64,000 nt of DNA from Phoronis australis (Eukaryota > Phoronida > Phoronidae): contig NMRA01000740.1 in NCBI GenBank assembly GCA_002633005.1, forward strand, positions 101,673-165,672, given 5' to 3'. The notes beneath the pieces are model-generated. The model was given only the letters and a program-made list of their open reading frames with translations, ran no database searches and was not told the origin of the DNA. Made by a program: the position numbers and the translations under genes. This document shows positions 40,401 through 53,100 of this stretch, piece by piece. Position 1 is the first letter of the stretch, and every line of letters starts with the position of its first letter.

Positions 40401-42752
40401 GACATGCTGCTCTTGTGGCTATAGAGTTAGAAAACTTGGTTATTGCAGCTTAAAAGTAAAATCTCACAAATGCCAGAGAGAGAAAAACAATTGCAAAAAC
40501 TGCCTGTTTTCACTTTTCAAGGACTTCTAGCATTTTTGTGAACGCCCAGAATTTTTTAAAACATTGTTTGATGGCAATTGTGGAACAAATCTTGAGCACC
40601 AAAAAGACAACACGTTTAATTTGGTGCTGCATACGTTGCATGGAAATTGGAGATTATCATACGGTACTTAGGGATCCACATCCGCCTGTTCACATATATA
40701 TGATACGTCCAAAATCAGCTTAAAGCTAATTCACATACGCCTTTAAAATTAATTTTGAAAATACTCCCTACCATGATAGCAGCAACTTTACGAAATTAAT
40801 AACTAAACTACATTAGTAACTACTACCATGCCTGTAAAGACCATCCTGAGTATTTTCGAGTAAAAATAGCTTCAGAAAATCCACCATCTGGCCCATTTGC
40901 TGCCTACTTGCTCTAGTCAACATGATTTGGTAAAATTTACGCACTTGTTGCGTTTCTCTTGAAGCTGGCACAGAAATGCACTCCTTATATTTTCCAGTGT
41001 CAAGTGACTAGTCTCACCCTCCATTTGGGACGCTACAAGATAACAAGTGAGAACCAACTATAGTTGTTTAAGTCACTACATGTCAGAATTAACATTCATT
41101 ATCACTAAGTGATTATCAAAGGCACTGTTATGTGTGGTTTTACACTTAATAAAATCCAAGCTTATTTTCAAACAATATGCAGCTAAAGAAGGAAAGTGCC
41201 CACAGTTGAATAACTTACCTTTCAACTTCAACAGCCTTCCTACCAAATCTTCCAAATTGCTCAACTGTCTGCTAGTTTCTTCAAGAATCATAGCCTGAAG
41301 AAAATCAACAAGAAATAAAAAGCGAGGAACATGATGCACTCTACAATAAAAACCTTTGTTCACATTTGATGCACCCATGTTTATATTTGAAGCTGTACTT
41401 CCTTTATTCTGTCTTTGCTATGTTATGTACTTTCAAAATAAAAAATCAGCTTTAGTGATGTATTGGTTAACAGTTTTCATCGGTAATCTGTTTTGTCTGG
41501 GTTGTACTATGAGCTGTGTTGTAGAGCAAAAGGCTAGGCATAACTATTAAGTGTTAAGTACAAAAAACACGATTAAAAGATAGATAGACATAAGAACGGA
41601 CAAGGGAGGTAGATAGTTACACTATTTGTTTCCCCGTGTTCCTCTTTAAAATCACTTTAGTATATGTAGACTTAACCATGACCTACAACTTGAGAAAAAG
41701 CAAAGAAAATTGTTTTAGAGTGACTATTTTTTATTAAAAAATATTTAAATTTTCCCAAGAAGTTCATTTTTTTCTTGGAGGCCTTTCTAAAAATGCCGTC
41801 ACAGATTTCAAAATCTTCCAACAGACTTATTTAAGTCACCAATAGGTAATCATGATAATGAAGCCATTGTCAAATACTGTTTTCTGTACTTTGTTTTTGA
41901 TATTTGGCAAATACACAACATTCAGTCAAAATTCCCAACTTCATTTCGAAATAACTTATGTTAAAATCAATTTAAAAAATCCCTGGCTTAGATTTGAAGT
42001 TCATTTGTATTAGATTTCAATTTCTTTATGACATAAAAATTGATCAAAAGATAGCTAAGAAATAAACTAGAGCAAATTGTCACTACCTAAAAATAATGAA
42101 ATTTGAAAGCGCTTATCTCGCGTAACCTAAGCACCAGAAACACATGAAACCCTCTTGCCTAGATATTCACCCAACAAAGTTTATTTTGACTCTTGCGAAT
42201 GAAGTATGATCCCAATGTAGCTCCTGTATGTGACAGATCAAGCAGGCACCTTAATTTTTTGTTTCTCAATCCCATGATTTTAGATTTCAACTCAGAATGA
42301 GCATGATACTCTGGTGATAGGTATATACTTTTAAGTATAGGACTTTGCAAACAGGACTTTGTTTTTTTTAAACAGAATGGCATTTGAGTGGTTTCACTGC
42401 TTGTCTCAATTGCAAAATGAGTGAGCAAAGACGAGAAACGAATTAACAGTTTTATGAGTAATACAAAGCATTCACAGTGGCAATTAAAAACAGAATGAAA
42501 GTTCAACATTTCCGAGTCTGAATTAAAAAGTAAGCTTTTGAAATTTGTCAAACAACCAATCTCCAGTCAAAATACCTTTGAAGTTTTCTTCTTTCCCGTC
42601 CTGTCTCCTTTCTCTATAATTTGCTTGAGTGTATGGTAACAAGTAGCTATGTTTGCTCTCCACTTGGCATCTGATTGGCGCCGTTTCTGTCTCATGCCAG
42701 GATCTGACGCCGATCGGGACTGAGACCTCGTTTTAATCTCCGACCGTTGCAT
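30433..42752 (-). CDS. stra8-like: bHLH + HMG-box-like regulator related to STRA8/MEIOSIN
   Basis: Eleven exons on the - strand: 42752-42576, 41294-41219, 41032-40945, 39827-39542, 38711-38583, 36766-36692, 35275-35175, 34482-34330, 32813-32572, 32119-31923 and 30606-30433. All phases fit and sum to 1698 bases (565 residues). A basic helix-loop-helix spans about residues 22-85: KRRQSDAKWRANIATCYHTL, loop, then KTSKAMILEETSRQLSNLED and LLKLKAS. The spacing S-x-A-[RK]-x-R-A-x-[IL]-A and the LLKLKAS plus E-G..S.L tail match STRA8 as I remember it. Near residues 360-415 an HMG-like segment reads YYFYRQVANQLRQYL...VIKEMWEDLPVDQRKTMV. Nineteen serines precede it, and IKQEPIEE, a sumoylation-type motif, follows. 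In vertebrates STRA8 and MEIOSIN are nuclear partners that start the meiotic gene programme. The choice between the two, and any meiotic role here, are inference. Exon 3 has a weak donor. Confidence 0.75.
34383..34439 (-). repeat. CAG/CTG-type trinucleotide repeat encoding 19 serines
   Basis: On + the run is (GCT)15 ACT (GCT)3. On the coding - strand it reads AGC codons with one AGT, giving 19 consecutive serines inside exon 8 of the STRA8-like gene, just before the HMG-like region. The near-pure run of identical codons suggests length polymorphism. The flanks are ATC ATC (Ile-Ile) and ACA TCT (Thr-Ser). Confidence 0.9.
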
Positions 42753-45218
42753 GCCTAAGCAGTTTGGGAAATTCTGGGTGAAAATGAAAAGTTAGGAGTT
42801 ACGACAAGATTTTGGTTAAAAATATTTACCACGCACTATAATCATGCAGTGGAGCAAACAAAAATGTTGCTTGAACAAAAAGTACACTACTCTAATTCAT
42901 CTCTGCCGGCTAAAAGGGGCTTATGGCCAGGGACAAACGGCCAGTAAATACAGTCAGTCGTATGCACGCCTGGCATGGCATATCTTGGAAAGTCGCATTG
43001 GCACTCAAACAGATAACTTTGAAGAAACATTACACTTGGCAACTACATAAGGCAACACACCTATAGTATGTTTAGAGCCACCACTTCCTGCAATCAACTC
43101 CCTAAATAATCGCCTTGAGAAAAGTCAATTCATTAAGAATGAATCATTTTCTTGTTTTAGTTTCGTATTTTTAGTCTACCGAAATTGACTTTCAAGTCCT
43201 CATATCACTGTGTCAGTCACACATTTATTTAATTTATAATTATTTATTACTTGACGCTAGTTGTTTATTTCATATTTTTATTCTTTTATTTTATTAGTAT
43301 TCCTGTTCCTGGGGCATTTGGAAGACCAATGAGATTGTTTTGGCCCAGGTTTTGCGGTATAACATTTTGTCTAGATATTTTAAAAGGGTCAATTAGTTTT
43401 CCTCATTACACATAAAACCGTGGATCTTGACTGAACAATGAGAAGACTCACCACAGCTAACTTGGTCGATTTAAAAATCTACAATTTTGTCTTGATCTAA
43501 TTACACAACAGTCTATATCCACAAAAATGGACGTTGATTATAACCCATAAGTTTGAAAGTGCCAAGATTAATATTGTTTTATCTTCAAAAATTAGTTTTA
43601 AAAAATTCTTCATCTATTCCAGGAACATATTTCTCCCACAGCATCATTCAGTATGTTCTAAATATATGCAAGTTGACAAGTCATTTCAATTACTGGTATC
43701 AAAATCTTATCTGCCATTTACAAATTAGCCTTTTAATGTTCAACACTTTTTGAAGATTGTGAGTCAATTGGCAGGAAATTTTGCTCATTTAGGGTCAATG
43801 GCTATGGAACAGCATCTCAGAATTTTTATTTTTGTTAAACAATGAAAATATCACCCATCAAAAATGAATACTGAGGACATTATTTCAAAAAAGAAACTTA
43901 TATGGTTGGTACTCACTATATTGTCACATGGTTCCTTACGAATAGACAGTAAGAATGTTTAGTTCAAACACAAAGTCGCCTGCAGCTCAGGATTTTTGAA
44001 ATTCATGCATTTCAAGCCCAATGATTCAGAAACTCGTAAACAGTGCAAATTACTCACTAAGATTGTCAAACCATCAATCCTTGCATTGACAGCAACATTA
44101 CCTCACCACTTGAAAAATGTCAACTGAGTGCAGATCTTCTGATAGCAATTTGTCAAATCAGCTGAGCTATCAAAAGGTCAGGGGTTTAATAAATTATCAA
44201 TTCAAGGATATTAAGCTTGGCTACTTGAAAGTGTTGAGATACATAATAAACATTTCCAGTTGAGCTCAGCAGACAAATAAATCCTTTAGCTTTCTTAAAG
44301 GGGCATTATGGGTTTTATGACCAAACCCACATTTCAGGGATTGTTGTTGGATGGGATAGTCATCTTGAAGTTATTGCTGTGACAACTCTGCCATAAAACA
44401 AAAAATAAGTTTGGTTTTTCATTTTATAACAAATTTCCAATTCTTGCTACTGTATGCCAGACATGGGAAATTAAAGGCCTATGATTTTGCTCATTTGCAG
44501 TTAATATAAGCTTAATAAGATTCTCTGACATTAATTCTGTGCCAGCATGAGACTGCAACTCCCAGGGGGGGGGGGTGCAATTCCATTAAGGTAGAATGTA
44601 ACCAATTTCAGACATACATAATTACAAATTGTTCTCACAGCTCCATAGAAATTCATCATGATTTTACGACTTGTATTACAAAAATAGAAAAGTAAACTTT
44701 CACTCACAGGCATCGACAGGGTTTCAATTTACAGTTGAATTCTATAGTTATTTTGAATTCTGGTCGTCTACTAAAGTATAAGCCTCCATTAAACAAAGTG
44801 GGTGTTACGGTGAAAGACACATAAACAGGCAAAAATTTACACAGGTTACTGAAAATCCATTTCTAATTAAAGTAACTTTGATGTCAAATTTATGATCTAA
44901 CAGCATTATTGCTGGCAGTGCTATCGACGCAGACAGGGAGTAGAATTATACCCTCGCCCACAAAATTTCCCTCTCAATAGGCACAGGCAATTTCCCATCA
45001 GGTGAAGGAAGGCCCTGTATCAATTGGTCAAAATAAAAAATCTCTGAGTCGGTGATATATTTTCCTCCTCTCATCAACCATAAAGTTAGTGAGCCAAACT
45101 AACCTTAGTTAATTCATAGGCCCCGGGCCCCCCCTTAGCTGCCGCAAAAAAATAAAACAGTAAGAGCGTAGGGAAATGTTGAGTTTATTAATTAACCCTG
45201 GTAATTAAAATTATACGG

Positions 45219-45702
45219 ATGAAAAAAGATTTAAATGTGTGCAGTTTTAGTGTTGGGGGGGCTCAAATCCAATTTCAAGTGTCAAATTCGGAACACGGCG
45301 CATTAGTAACGGAACTATGGTTAAGTACAGGCTCTCCCGCGATATCCCAGGCGACCCGGCAGTGGCGCTGCGCACTACGACTCAGTTTCCGTCGTCTGCT
45401 CCACTGTGCAGAAGAAAATTTACTTCATTTTTTAAAGAAAATGGAACCTGAGTGACGATGAAAAAACAGAAGCTGCTGGTAAGATGGGAATTTTAATCGA
45501 AGCCTTAGTGAATCACTCAGAAATTCGCAATACTCTCTTTGTCAAACCTTATGTTAAGACGATTTCCAAAGCAATCCCGTCATTATTGCCAACACAAAAA
45601 ACGGATTTGGTCTTTTGGGCATTTGAATACTATTTTAAATACGACAAATTTGTTAAGAATCGATGGCACAAAACGTGTAACAAGCATTACAAAAAGAAGT
45701 AG
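45219..45702 (+). other. Pair of unrecognised ORFs, possible transposon relic
   Basis: Two + strand ORFs of 78 and 72 codons in different frames. The second (MGILIEALVNHSEIRNTLFV and onward, ending in a Lys-rich KHYKKK) has a plausible amino-acid mix but no domain I recognise. The neighbouring tRNA-like element and N gap suggest repeat-rich DNA. They may be fragments of one broken reading frame, or chance. Confidence 0.2.
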
Positions 45703-45765
45703 GTTTCGCGCGCAAACGCTGTGGACCATAAACAAGTAGGTCTCTTAGTATGCTATTAGTCGGAA

Positions 45766-45823
45766 ATCGTGGTGGTGTAGTGGTAACGCACGCGCGCTCT
45801 ATGCTCAAGGTCGTGAGTTCGAG
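45766..45823 (+). repeat. tRNA-like element (SINE head) truncated by an assembly gap
   Basis: TGGTGTAGTGGTAACGC matches a pol III A box/D arm. GGTCGTGAGTTCGAG, 30 bases further on, is the start of a B box; the sequence then turns to N. It is either the 5' part of a tRNA gene or a tRNA-derived SINE. That the assembly fails exactly inside the B box favours a high-copy repeat. Confidence 0.55.
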
Positions 45824-46068
45824 NNNNNNNNNNNNNNNNNNNNNNNNNNNNNNNNNNNNNNNNNNNNNNNNNNNNNNNNNNNNNNNNNNNNNNNNNNNNN
45901 NNNNNNNNNNNNNNNNNNNNNNNNNNNNNNNNNNNNNNNNNNNNNNNNNNNNNNNNNNNNNNNNNNNNNNNNNNNNNNNNNNNNNNNNNNNNNNNNNNNN
46001 NNNNNNNNNNNNNNNNNNNNNNNNNNNNNNNNNNNNNNNNNNNNNNNNNNNNNNNNNNNNNNNNNNNN
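45824..46068. other. Assembly gap (245 N)
   Basis: A run of N. Predicted frames crossing it on either strand are meaningless. Confidence 0.99.
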
Positions 46069-47124
46069 TCACAATAAAATGGCTGCCGAAGGCAGTGCAC
46101 ATTTGAAATAACTCGGCACAAATTAAAGAAAACTTCCGAATCGATGAATGCGGTATATCTGTGAGAGTTAAATCGAATCCTATTCAGATCATAACTTTGA
46201 AGTGGAATAATTCGGTGAGTACAACAGCAAGTCGGTTTTATGCTTAGGCGGACGAACATTGGGTTCCCCAGTATACTATGTGGTCAAGCAGCCGTAAATC
46301 TTCATAATTCAACCCATTCAGAAAGCTTAAAACATGGAGATTAACTTTAAGACCACTGTGGCTGTGCAACCAACAAACCTCCCAAAACATCTTAAACTAA
46401 CGTGTCCTCATTTTTAGCAAAATCAAGTGGGAATATCAAAAAATAATTATCAAGTGAAAGCAAATTCTCTCCATCGAAAGATTTATGCCTCTTCAACTGG
46501 CAGTCAAAACTCTCCCGACGAGGTCAGTGAAATTGTGACGATACGCCAACAATGAAACTCCCGATTTTTGAGTCAAGAATAAGAACCTGCCGATTCGCCT
46601 TCGGCTACCCTTGCCCCTTACCGGACTAAGTCTTAGTCCTTAAGGCGTTAGGCTTACCTCACGCGGCTCGAGTCTCAAATCCCTGAAACTGTACTGGAAA
46701 CGGACAACTCACTTGGCAACCACTGCTGTGAAACTGATTCCTAGAATAAAATTCAATACCCAAAAAACAGCAGTGACATTCTTAGTGACACGAAAGCTGT
46801 CGCACAACAACACGAAGTGAGCTAAAGTAAAGCTAAGCGCGCCGACCAGCAGATTCTCATGCAGACATGATGCAGACGATCTTTTGAAATGTCCGCCAAC
46901 TGGGTCTTAAAAAATTAATTAGAAATAACAAACGTCTTTCTAAGACGAGTATTGTTTTGATATGTTCTTTAAAACGTAATTTTTAAGGAAAAAGTGTTGT
47001 AAAGAATATTTTTTAGGAATTTTTATGTTCAACTACGCTTAAATATACCATTTTGTAAATTCTTTACTCGTTGTTCTGCAATGTTTTGTAATAAGCATTT
47101 ACAACGGGGTCAGAGGTTATAAAG

Positions 47125-50100
47125 ATGGCTGCGCCCAGGTTGATTTCTCTTGATAACGCTAAAGCTCTAGTCGATGCTTTAGACTGCTTTTTGTTGGATT
47201 GTGATGGTAAGCTAATGTGCCTTCCACTAAATTGGAATGACTTACTAAAGCCTAGGCTGATTTCTTCTGATAACGTTGAGGATTTCGTCGAATTTTCACT
47301 CGGACCTCCACTGACTGACAGTGACACCGACAGTGACAAGTGACTGGTAATGTATTCCCGTATGTGGCTGACTAAACGGGGCTACAAGTACAATACTCCT
47401 CAGCGGCATCACTTTCTGTACTAGTTTTGTTTCGTGTATTTTGCCAAATCGGCTAACTAAGTAAGACGTTTTCACCTCGTCAAAAATACATTTTACACTT
47501 AAAATTATTACTTTAAAAAGCTGTTGTAGATGTGCTTCCGGTGAATTATTTGAACCTCTGTTAGTTACTCGCTAACGGGCAATTGCCTATTAGCTGAATG
47601 GTTAGCACGCTTGCCAGTTTTATGGGGGTCGCTGATTCGATTCCCGGGTCGGATAATATCGGCTACTACTACAAAGCGCTTACCATGGCTCGACATAACG
47701 AACTGCAGGTCGCATTTGCGACCTGAAATTTGGAAATGCGAGCTGAGATTTTTGTCAGCTCGTATCAAGTCGCAAAATGCGACTTAGAATTTCCAACGAA
47801 TGCGAGCTGAATTTTTACAATTCCCAACAGATACCTGGCAAATACAAAGCAGCTCTTGTTAATCCGACCATTATTTGGTTGTTGCCAAATCCAAGTTTAG
47901 GCACGTAAAACTGGCGGGAAAATTTTGCGACCTGGCATTTACGAATGCGAGCTGGATTTTGAAAATGCGACCTGGGATTTTGGCTAGGTCGCAAAATGCG
48001 ACCTGGCGATTTTAATAGCATCGAGCCCTGATTACTTTCTTCAACAATCCTTTCTAGTTCTAAACATATCTGATGAAGCACGTCTTTGGGAATTAAGACG
48101 GATAATGACTTTTGCAAAGAATTCCAACTCTTTTTTAGTAGCACATTAACCGCAAAATGTTTCAACTGATGTCATATGAGTAATTGGCAAGGAATAGTGC
48201 AAAACTGCACAAAGGACGTATCCATTTGCAAAAATACCATGGGAATATATGAGGTGGAATGTGTAAGATTTGTGTCCCTTGGACTTTTTGTTCATCAATG
48301 GGCACGTCATTTCTGTAACTTCCTAAATAACACCTGGTGAGGGAATGTCAAGCTGAGCGCAACAGATTTTCACAGATGTTCAAATTATGTTGACTAAATT
48401 GTCTAATGTGTCATGGTGTGTTTTAATTATGACTCCATTTTTCACTTAATTTAATTCGCTATATATTCTGAGATGGGAGTAAATTTATATGGGTTTGTAA
48501 CTATCACCCCTCTATATCTGTGACAATACAGACCAATATCCCAATTTAAGCCACTATATATAAAGTGGTTGTGCTGCCTCGCCTTGGCGTGGCTGCCAAT
48601 TGAATCTCAGGAGCGTAAACCCTGATTACCCCAAGCTTTCTTATTAAAGTTATAAGACATGGAATTGTGTCCCTGTGATGTTTAAGAGCCATCAATCTGC
48701 TGAGAAATTTTCAATCTGCTGCCCATGAATGCTTGATGACTCAATGTTGATTAATAAGGTAGCAGTTGCAACACCTGTCAGGTATTGCTTAATAATATAA
48801 CTGATGCCTAATGTATTCTCTCTGCAGGTTGAGCAGAGACTCCTCTTTTGGCTCTGTGCTATTATTAGTGTTTGTATATATCTGTACACAGTTCCGTTTG
48901 TGATAAACCAGCTCTTGTGCAAAAGTTAACTTCATTTTATCCAAAACCTGACTTTAAATAAAATTTCCTTTACTTTTTGCTGCTTTTTTGTTGTATGGTG
49001 ATGCAGTGTGAATGAGACAGTACCGATGCGCTAATACTTACTGAAGCCGCAACACAGACATGGCTAAAATTCTGATTTTCCGGCCAAAATTTTGTGCACG
49101 TTATTCCTGAAAACAAATTGTGATCTTTGGTTCAGGCATAAAAAATTCCCCAAAACCCTCTACGGAACTTATGCTGGACTCTTACATGCACAGCTAGCCG
49201 AAAGGAGTCTTTAGAGAATAGCATACCCAAGTTCTGTGCTATTTAAAAGCTTTCGAAACGTAAATTTAAAAATAATTTTGTCGCCCCCAGTGTGTTTATG
49301 GTGGGTCCGATTATCTGAAAGCCCATTGACTTACTCAGGTCTGAGCGTAGCGTTGATGTATACAGCGAAGTTAACTGGGCCGTTCGTACTGGCTTTGGTA
49401 ATTAATGAACATCGAAGTAAATGGTAGGTGATGCAGTCGTCATTGAAATTATCACAAGGTATCGCTGCACTCTAAGATTTTTTCAATGTAACAATTTGGG
49501 AACATTTACATGTGCTGATTGACGTAAAACTTATTTTAAATCGATTGGTGGTTACATAGAGAAAAATACAAGCAACTATTAGCAAAGGCACCACCGTGTA
49601 ATTGTTGGCGATAACAGTGGCACGTGGCGATAACTTTGATAGGACCGAAGTTGACTGTTCATACTGCACTGCAGCGTCAACGCTCCGCTTTCAAATCCAT
49701 CTGTTAGTGCTAAGTTAACTGGCGCTGTTAATTTCGATCCAGAACCAAAGTTAAGCGTTCATACTTACTGCAACTCCCCAAAACATCGACACTTCAACTT
49801 TAGTATAATGAAAGGCCCTAAAAGCACGATAGCAGCCTGTGGCATCCATAGGCAATGCAATTACATTGCCTATGACTCCAACTGTTTTGATTTCTGGTCT
49901 CTCCCCCTCACAATGCATTTTGATGTGTACCTGTACAGTCTCTTCTCTACCTGTGTCGCTTGTTTTGTGTTTGTAACTGTTTTCTTGAGAATGGTTTAAT
50001 GAAATAAACCAAAGTGTTGGATTGGATAGATATGTCGTTACTTACTTAGACGCTAATTTTAAAGTTCGTGCTTCTGTTCTGGCCTAAATCAGATGTGATC

Positions 50101-53100
50101 GACTGCATAGTGTCCTTGGCCATTGCAGCAGCTTTCGAGGTAGCAAACTGGCCGAGTTGCCCAATCTCAACCAGTGAGGGTGTCAAAGTAAGATTCTTTT
50201 CATGAAAGCTTTAAAATATAGCTGTCCATCAGGAGTGTTGGAAACTGACACTTCATTTACTCTAATGCTTACTGGGAATTTACGAACATAGGCTCATGGG
50301 CAGATATTCGAAAAACAATCTTTTTAGAAACCTCGAACAAAACCGAATATACCCCCGTTCGTATGTTTAGAAAGGGGGGGGCTTATTTTAGGAAATTGTG
50401 TGTCAACATTTTACTATGCAGTTTTTGTTTAACACTTACAATTAGTTAATATAGTGGCCATGATTGTAATGGCTGGGAATCACCAGATCTGATTTTATCT
50501 TGCACAGTTCAAGACGAAAGTAATTAGACAAGCTACCGTTACCCCTATCATGACAGCTGACCCTGTTAACACAAACACGACAGGTAATAATGGTAAGCAT
50601 GACAAACTTCTAATTGCAGAAAGTCTTGGCCACCTTGCTAACTTTTCTGTTCAATTCGTCTTCAATTCTTGGACATGAAGAATTAAGATTACTCTGATAT
50701 TCAATTCAGCTTCCGCCCAGCCGTCATGACCGGGCATTCCGGGTCATTTTGTCTGGCAAATTCTTTTGGCTTGTACTGCAGTAACTGTTGTGATATGTGT
50801 GTTCTAGGCGTCCTTTGGCATTCATCCAAGACCATAGATGGCGCTGTGGAAACTGTAAAGAAACTGAAACAAAAGGTTTGTATCAAGTGCAGTTGTATTA
50901 TTAGTATGCAGTTATCATTATCATTTTAATATTACTATGATTACGTCTGTTGTTCCATGTTTAGAGGTTACCTGTACTTTTCTCGCAAAGTGGCACGGTA
51001 TGAAGAGGAGCTGATGATCGTCTTCTGCATGGGCAATTCTTAATAAACAAGTTTTAATGCCTTTCCAAACCACAATTACCTGGTCCTCTTGGTTGATTCC
51101 TTCACAGGATCAGATAAAGTACTCAGTAGTCTCCGTCGACAAACAGTGAACAGTTAATCACCCTATTTGGTGTTGGAACATGGGATGTCATGACAATGAT
51201 AGAATTTTCAGTGATAGTGCAGGAAGTAATGGCTTTAAGCTGCTACAAACCTCCTTCTATTATAAACAACTTTTGAGTTAAATCACTGACAGTGTTGTGA
51301 AATTGATTCTCATGTCAGTACTCACCCAAATTAGTTATGGGCTTGAATAGAACTGACATTTCTTTATTGTCTGGTAACAGGCTTGATCAGTTGAGTTGTC
51401 ATGGCAACTCATTTTATGCACTCTGACCTCAAGCTTTAGCTACTGACAATATTTCTTTCCAAGCCCAGAAAACACTTCTCGTCTCACTAACTTTAAGGAA
51501 AATTTAAGTCCAGGGCTGAGCTCTTTTGAGGCTTCTTTTGTGTGAATTTGACAAGATTAGACAAGTCTTCAAGAATTATGGCCATGTATTTCTAGTGAAG
51601 CATACACTGAAGTATATTTATTTCTCTCATAAATACAGAATGGGCTTTAGCTTTATAGTGCTAAGTTGTTTTTAAATCAAAAATGTGTTTCTTTATGGAA
51701 TATGGAATCATAGCAGCTTTAGTGGGCCATAATTGATCTTATGGCCAAAAACTGCATTTTTGTAATTGTTTGTGGTAGGGATCAACTTCTTGAACCAATT
51801 GACTTTGACCAGAACTATAAAATGACAATACTGAAGTGACCGTGACCAATCGAGATGCCCCCTATTGGGTTTGCCATGAATCAATCGCCACTTACATACC
51901 AATCATCGTTGTTGTCAGCCATCAGTTTGCTGAAGTGAAGGCCAATGACTAACAGTTAAATACAAATTAGTCTTAAAATCCTCTTCCGTTTACCGAGTGA
52001 GGCTTAGCTCAGCCAACATAGTGATGGACTGCCACAGCTGAGATAGTGAGTTCGATTTCGTTTTGGGGCCTAATCTCATAAAACTACATTTATCGCCAAT
52101 AATGTCATTTAAACAGCAATGACGACTGTCACATTTGATACTGTCTTTTATACCACAATATTAGCCTCGAATGGCAGATACAACTGTGTAGTAACCCATA
52201 AAGTTATCTCACTAGTGAGATAACATTTTGGCGGGAAACCGAGGCCGGAGTCGAACCCGGGCCTCGGGCGTTGCTGGTCGCCGACTTCACCACTCAGCGG
52301 CTGATGTCATCAAGAGTGAAAATAGAATACTTAAATGAGCACGCGCAATAATCCCATGTACAACAAACTGCATTGCACTGACACAAATGTGAAAAACAAA
52401 ACGCACAATTTCAATGAAAAACGACTTAATTCAGTAAAATTTAAAAAACAAATAAGTAACTTGTGAAGTAAGTTATACGACGTGTAGATACTTGAGAAAT
52501 GTAATAGAAATGAATCTAAATGTGCAAAACAAGAAGTAGGTCATATCAGTTCAAAATATTGTCTTCGCAGCTATTATTAGCAACAGCTAGTCGACATCTT
52601 CCTCGTGTTTTCTCTTTTCGGAGCTCTGACTTGATTTATTGTGATGTTGAATGTGTCACCGGTGATTGTTGAGTTTCCAAATACAGACGACAACCCTAAT
52701 GAGGCAGAGGAGGTGCGGGAAATTGAGATGTTACTGGAGGATGATGCACGTTCGCACCCTGTAAGTAAGGAGCATTAACGCCTCTGCTCGGTAATGTCTG
52801 CTGTATGGTAGTTGTTCAGGTTCTGTATATTCCTGTGTCCTGACAGCTGCTTCACGGTGGTTCGGGGCACTCCGGACTTGAGTAACATGGAACATGTTGT
52901 CTTTCTGACGCTGTGGTTTTTTTACGGCCAGCTATTCCAGCTGGCTCGCACATCCGCGGAACCATTTTGGCTAGAGTGTTTACACCAATCGGCTGCAACG
53001 TGAACCAAGGCTGATCAGATGAAGGCCTACACTGCTTGGGTTTAAGATAAAATGGGCTGTCTGCGAGCATCATAATCTCTGGTCTCACTGCTTTGTATTT

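Larger units (their letters stand above)
42753..47124. other. Head-to-head intergenic region between the STRA8-like gene and PGP
   Basis: No gene can be identified with confidence. A locally GC-richer stretch around 45250-45460 and two + strand ORFs (45219-45455, 45484-45702) precede a tRNA-like sequence cut by the 245-base N gap (45824-46068). Around 46600-46690 an 8-base-armed hairpin (GGACTAAG T CTTAGTCC) lies beside GGCTCGAGTCTC, which may be another tRNA-derived relic. The promoters of the STRA8-like gene (-) and PGP (+) must lie at the edges. Confidence 0.4.

Noticed and set aside
45653-46259. ORFs crossing the N gap on both strands
   Set aside because: They exist only because N is read as an open codon.
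47064-47339. 91-codon - strand ORF over PGP exon 1
   Set aside because: Antisense shadow of exon 1 and its duplicated copy.
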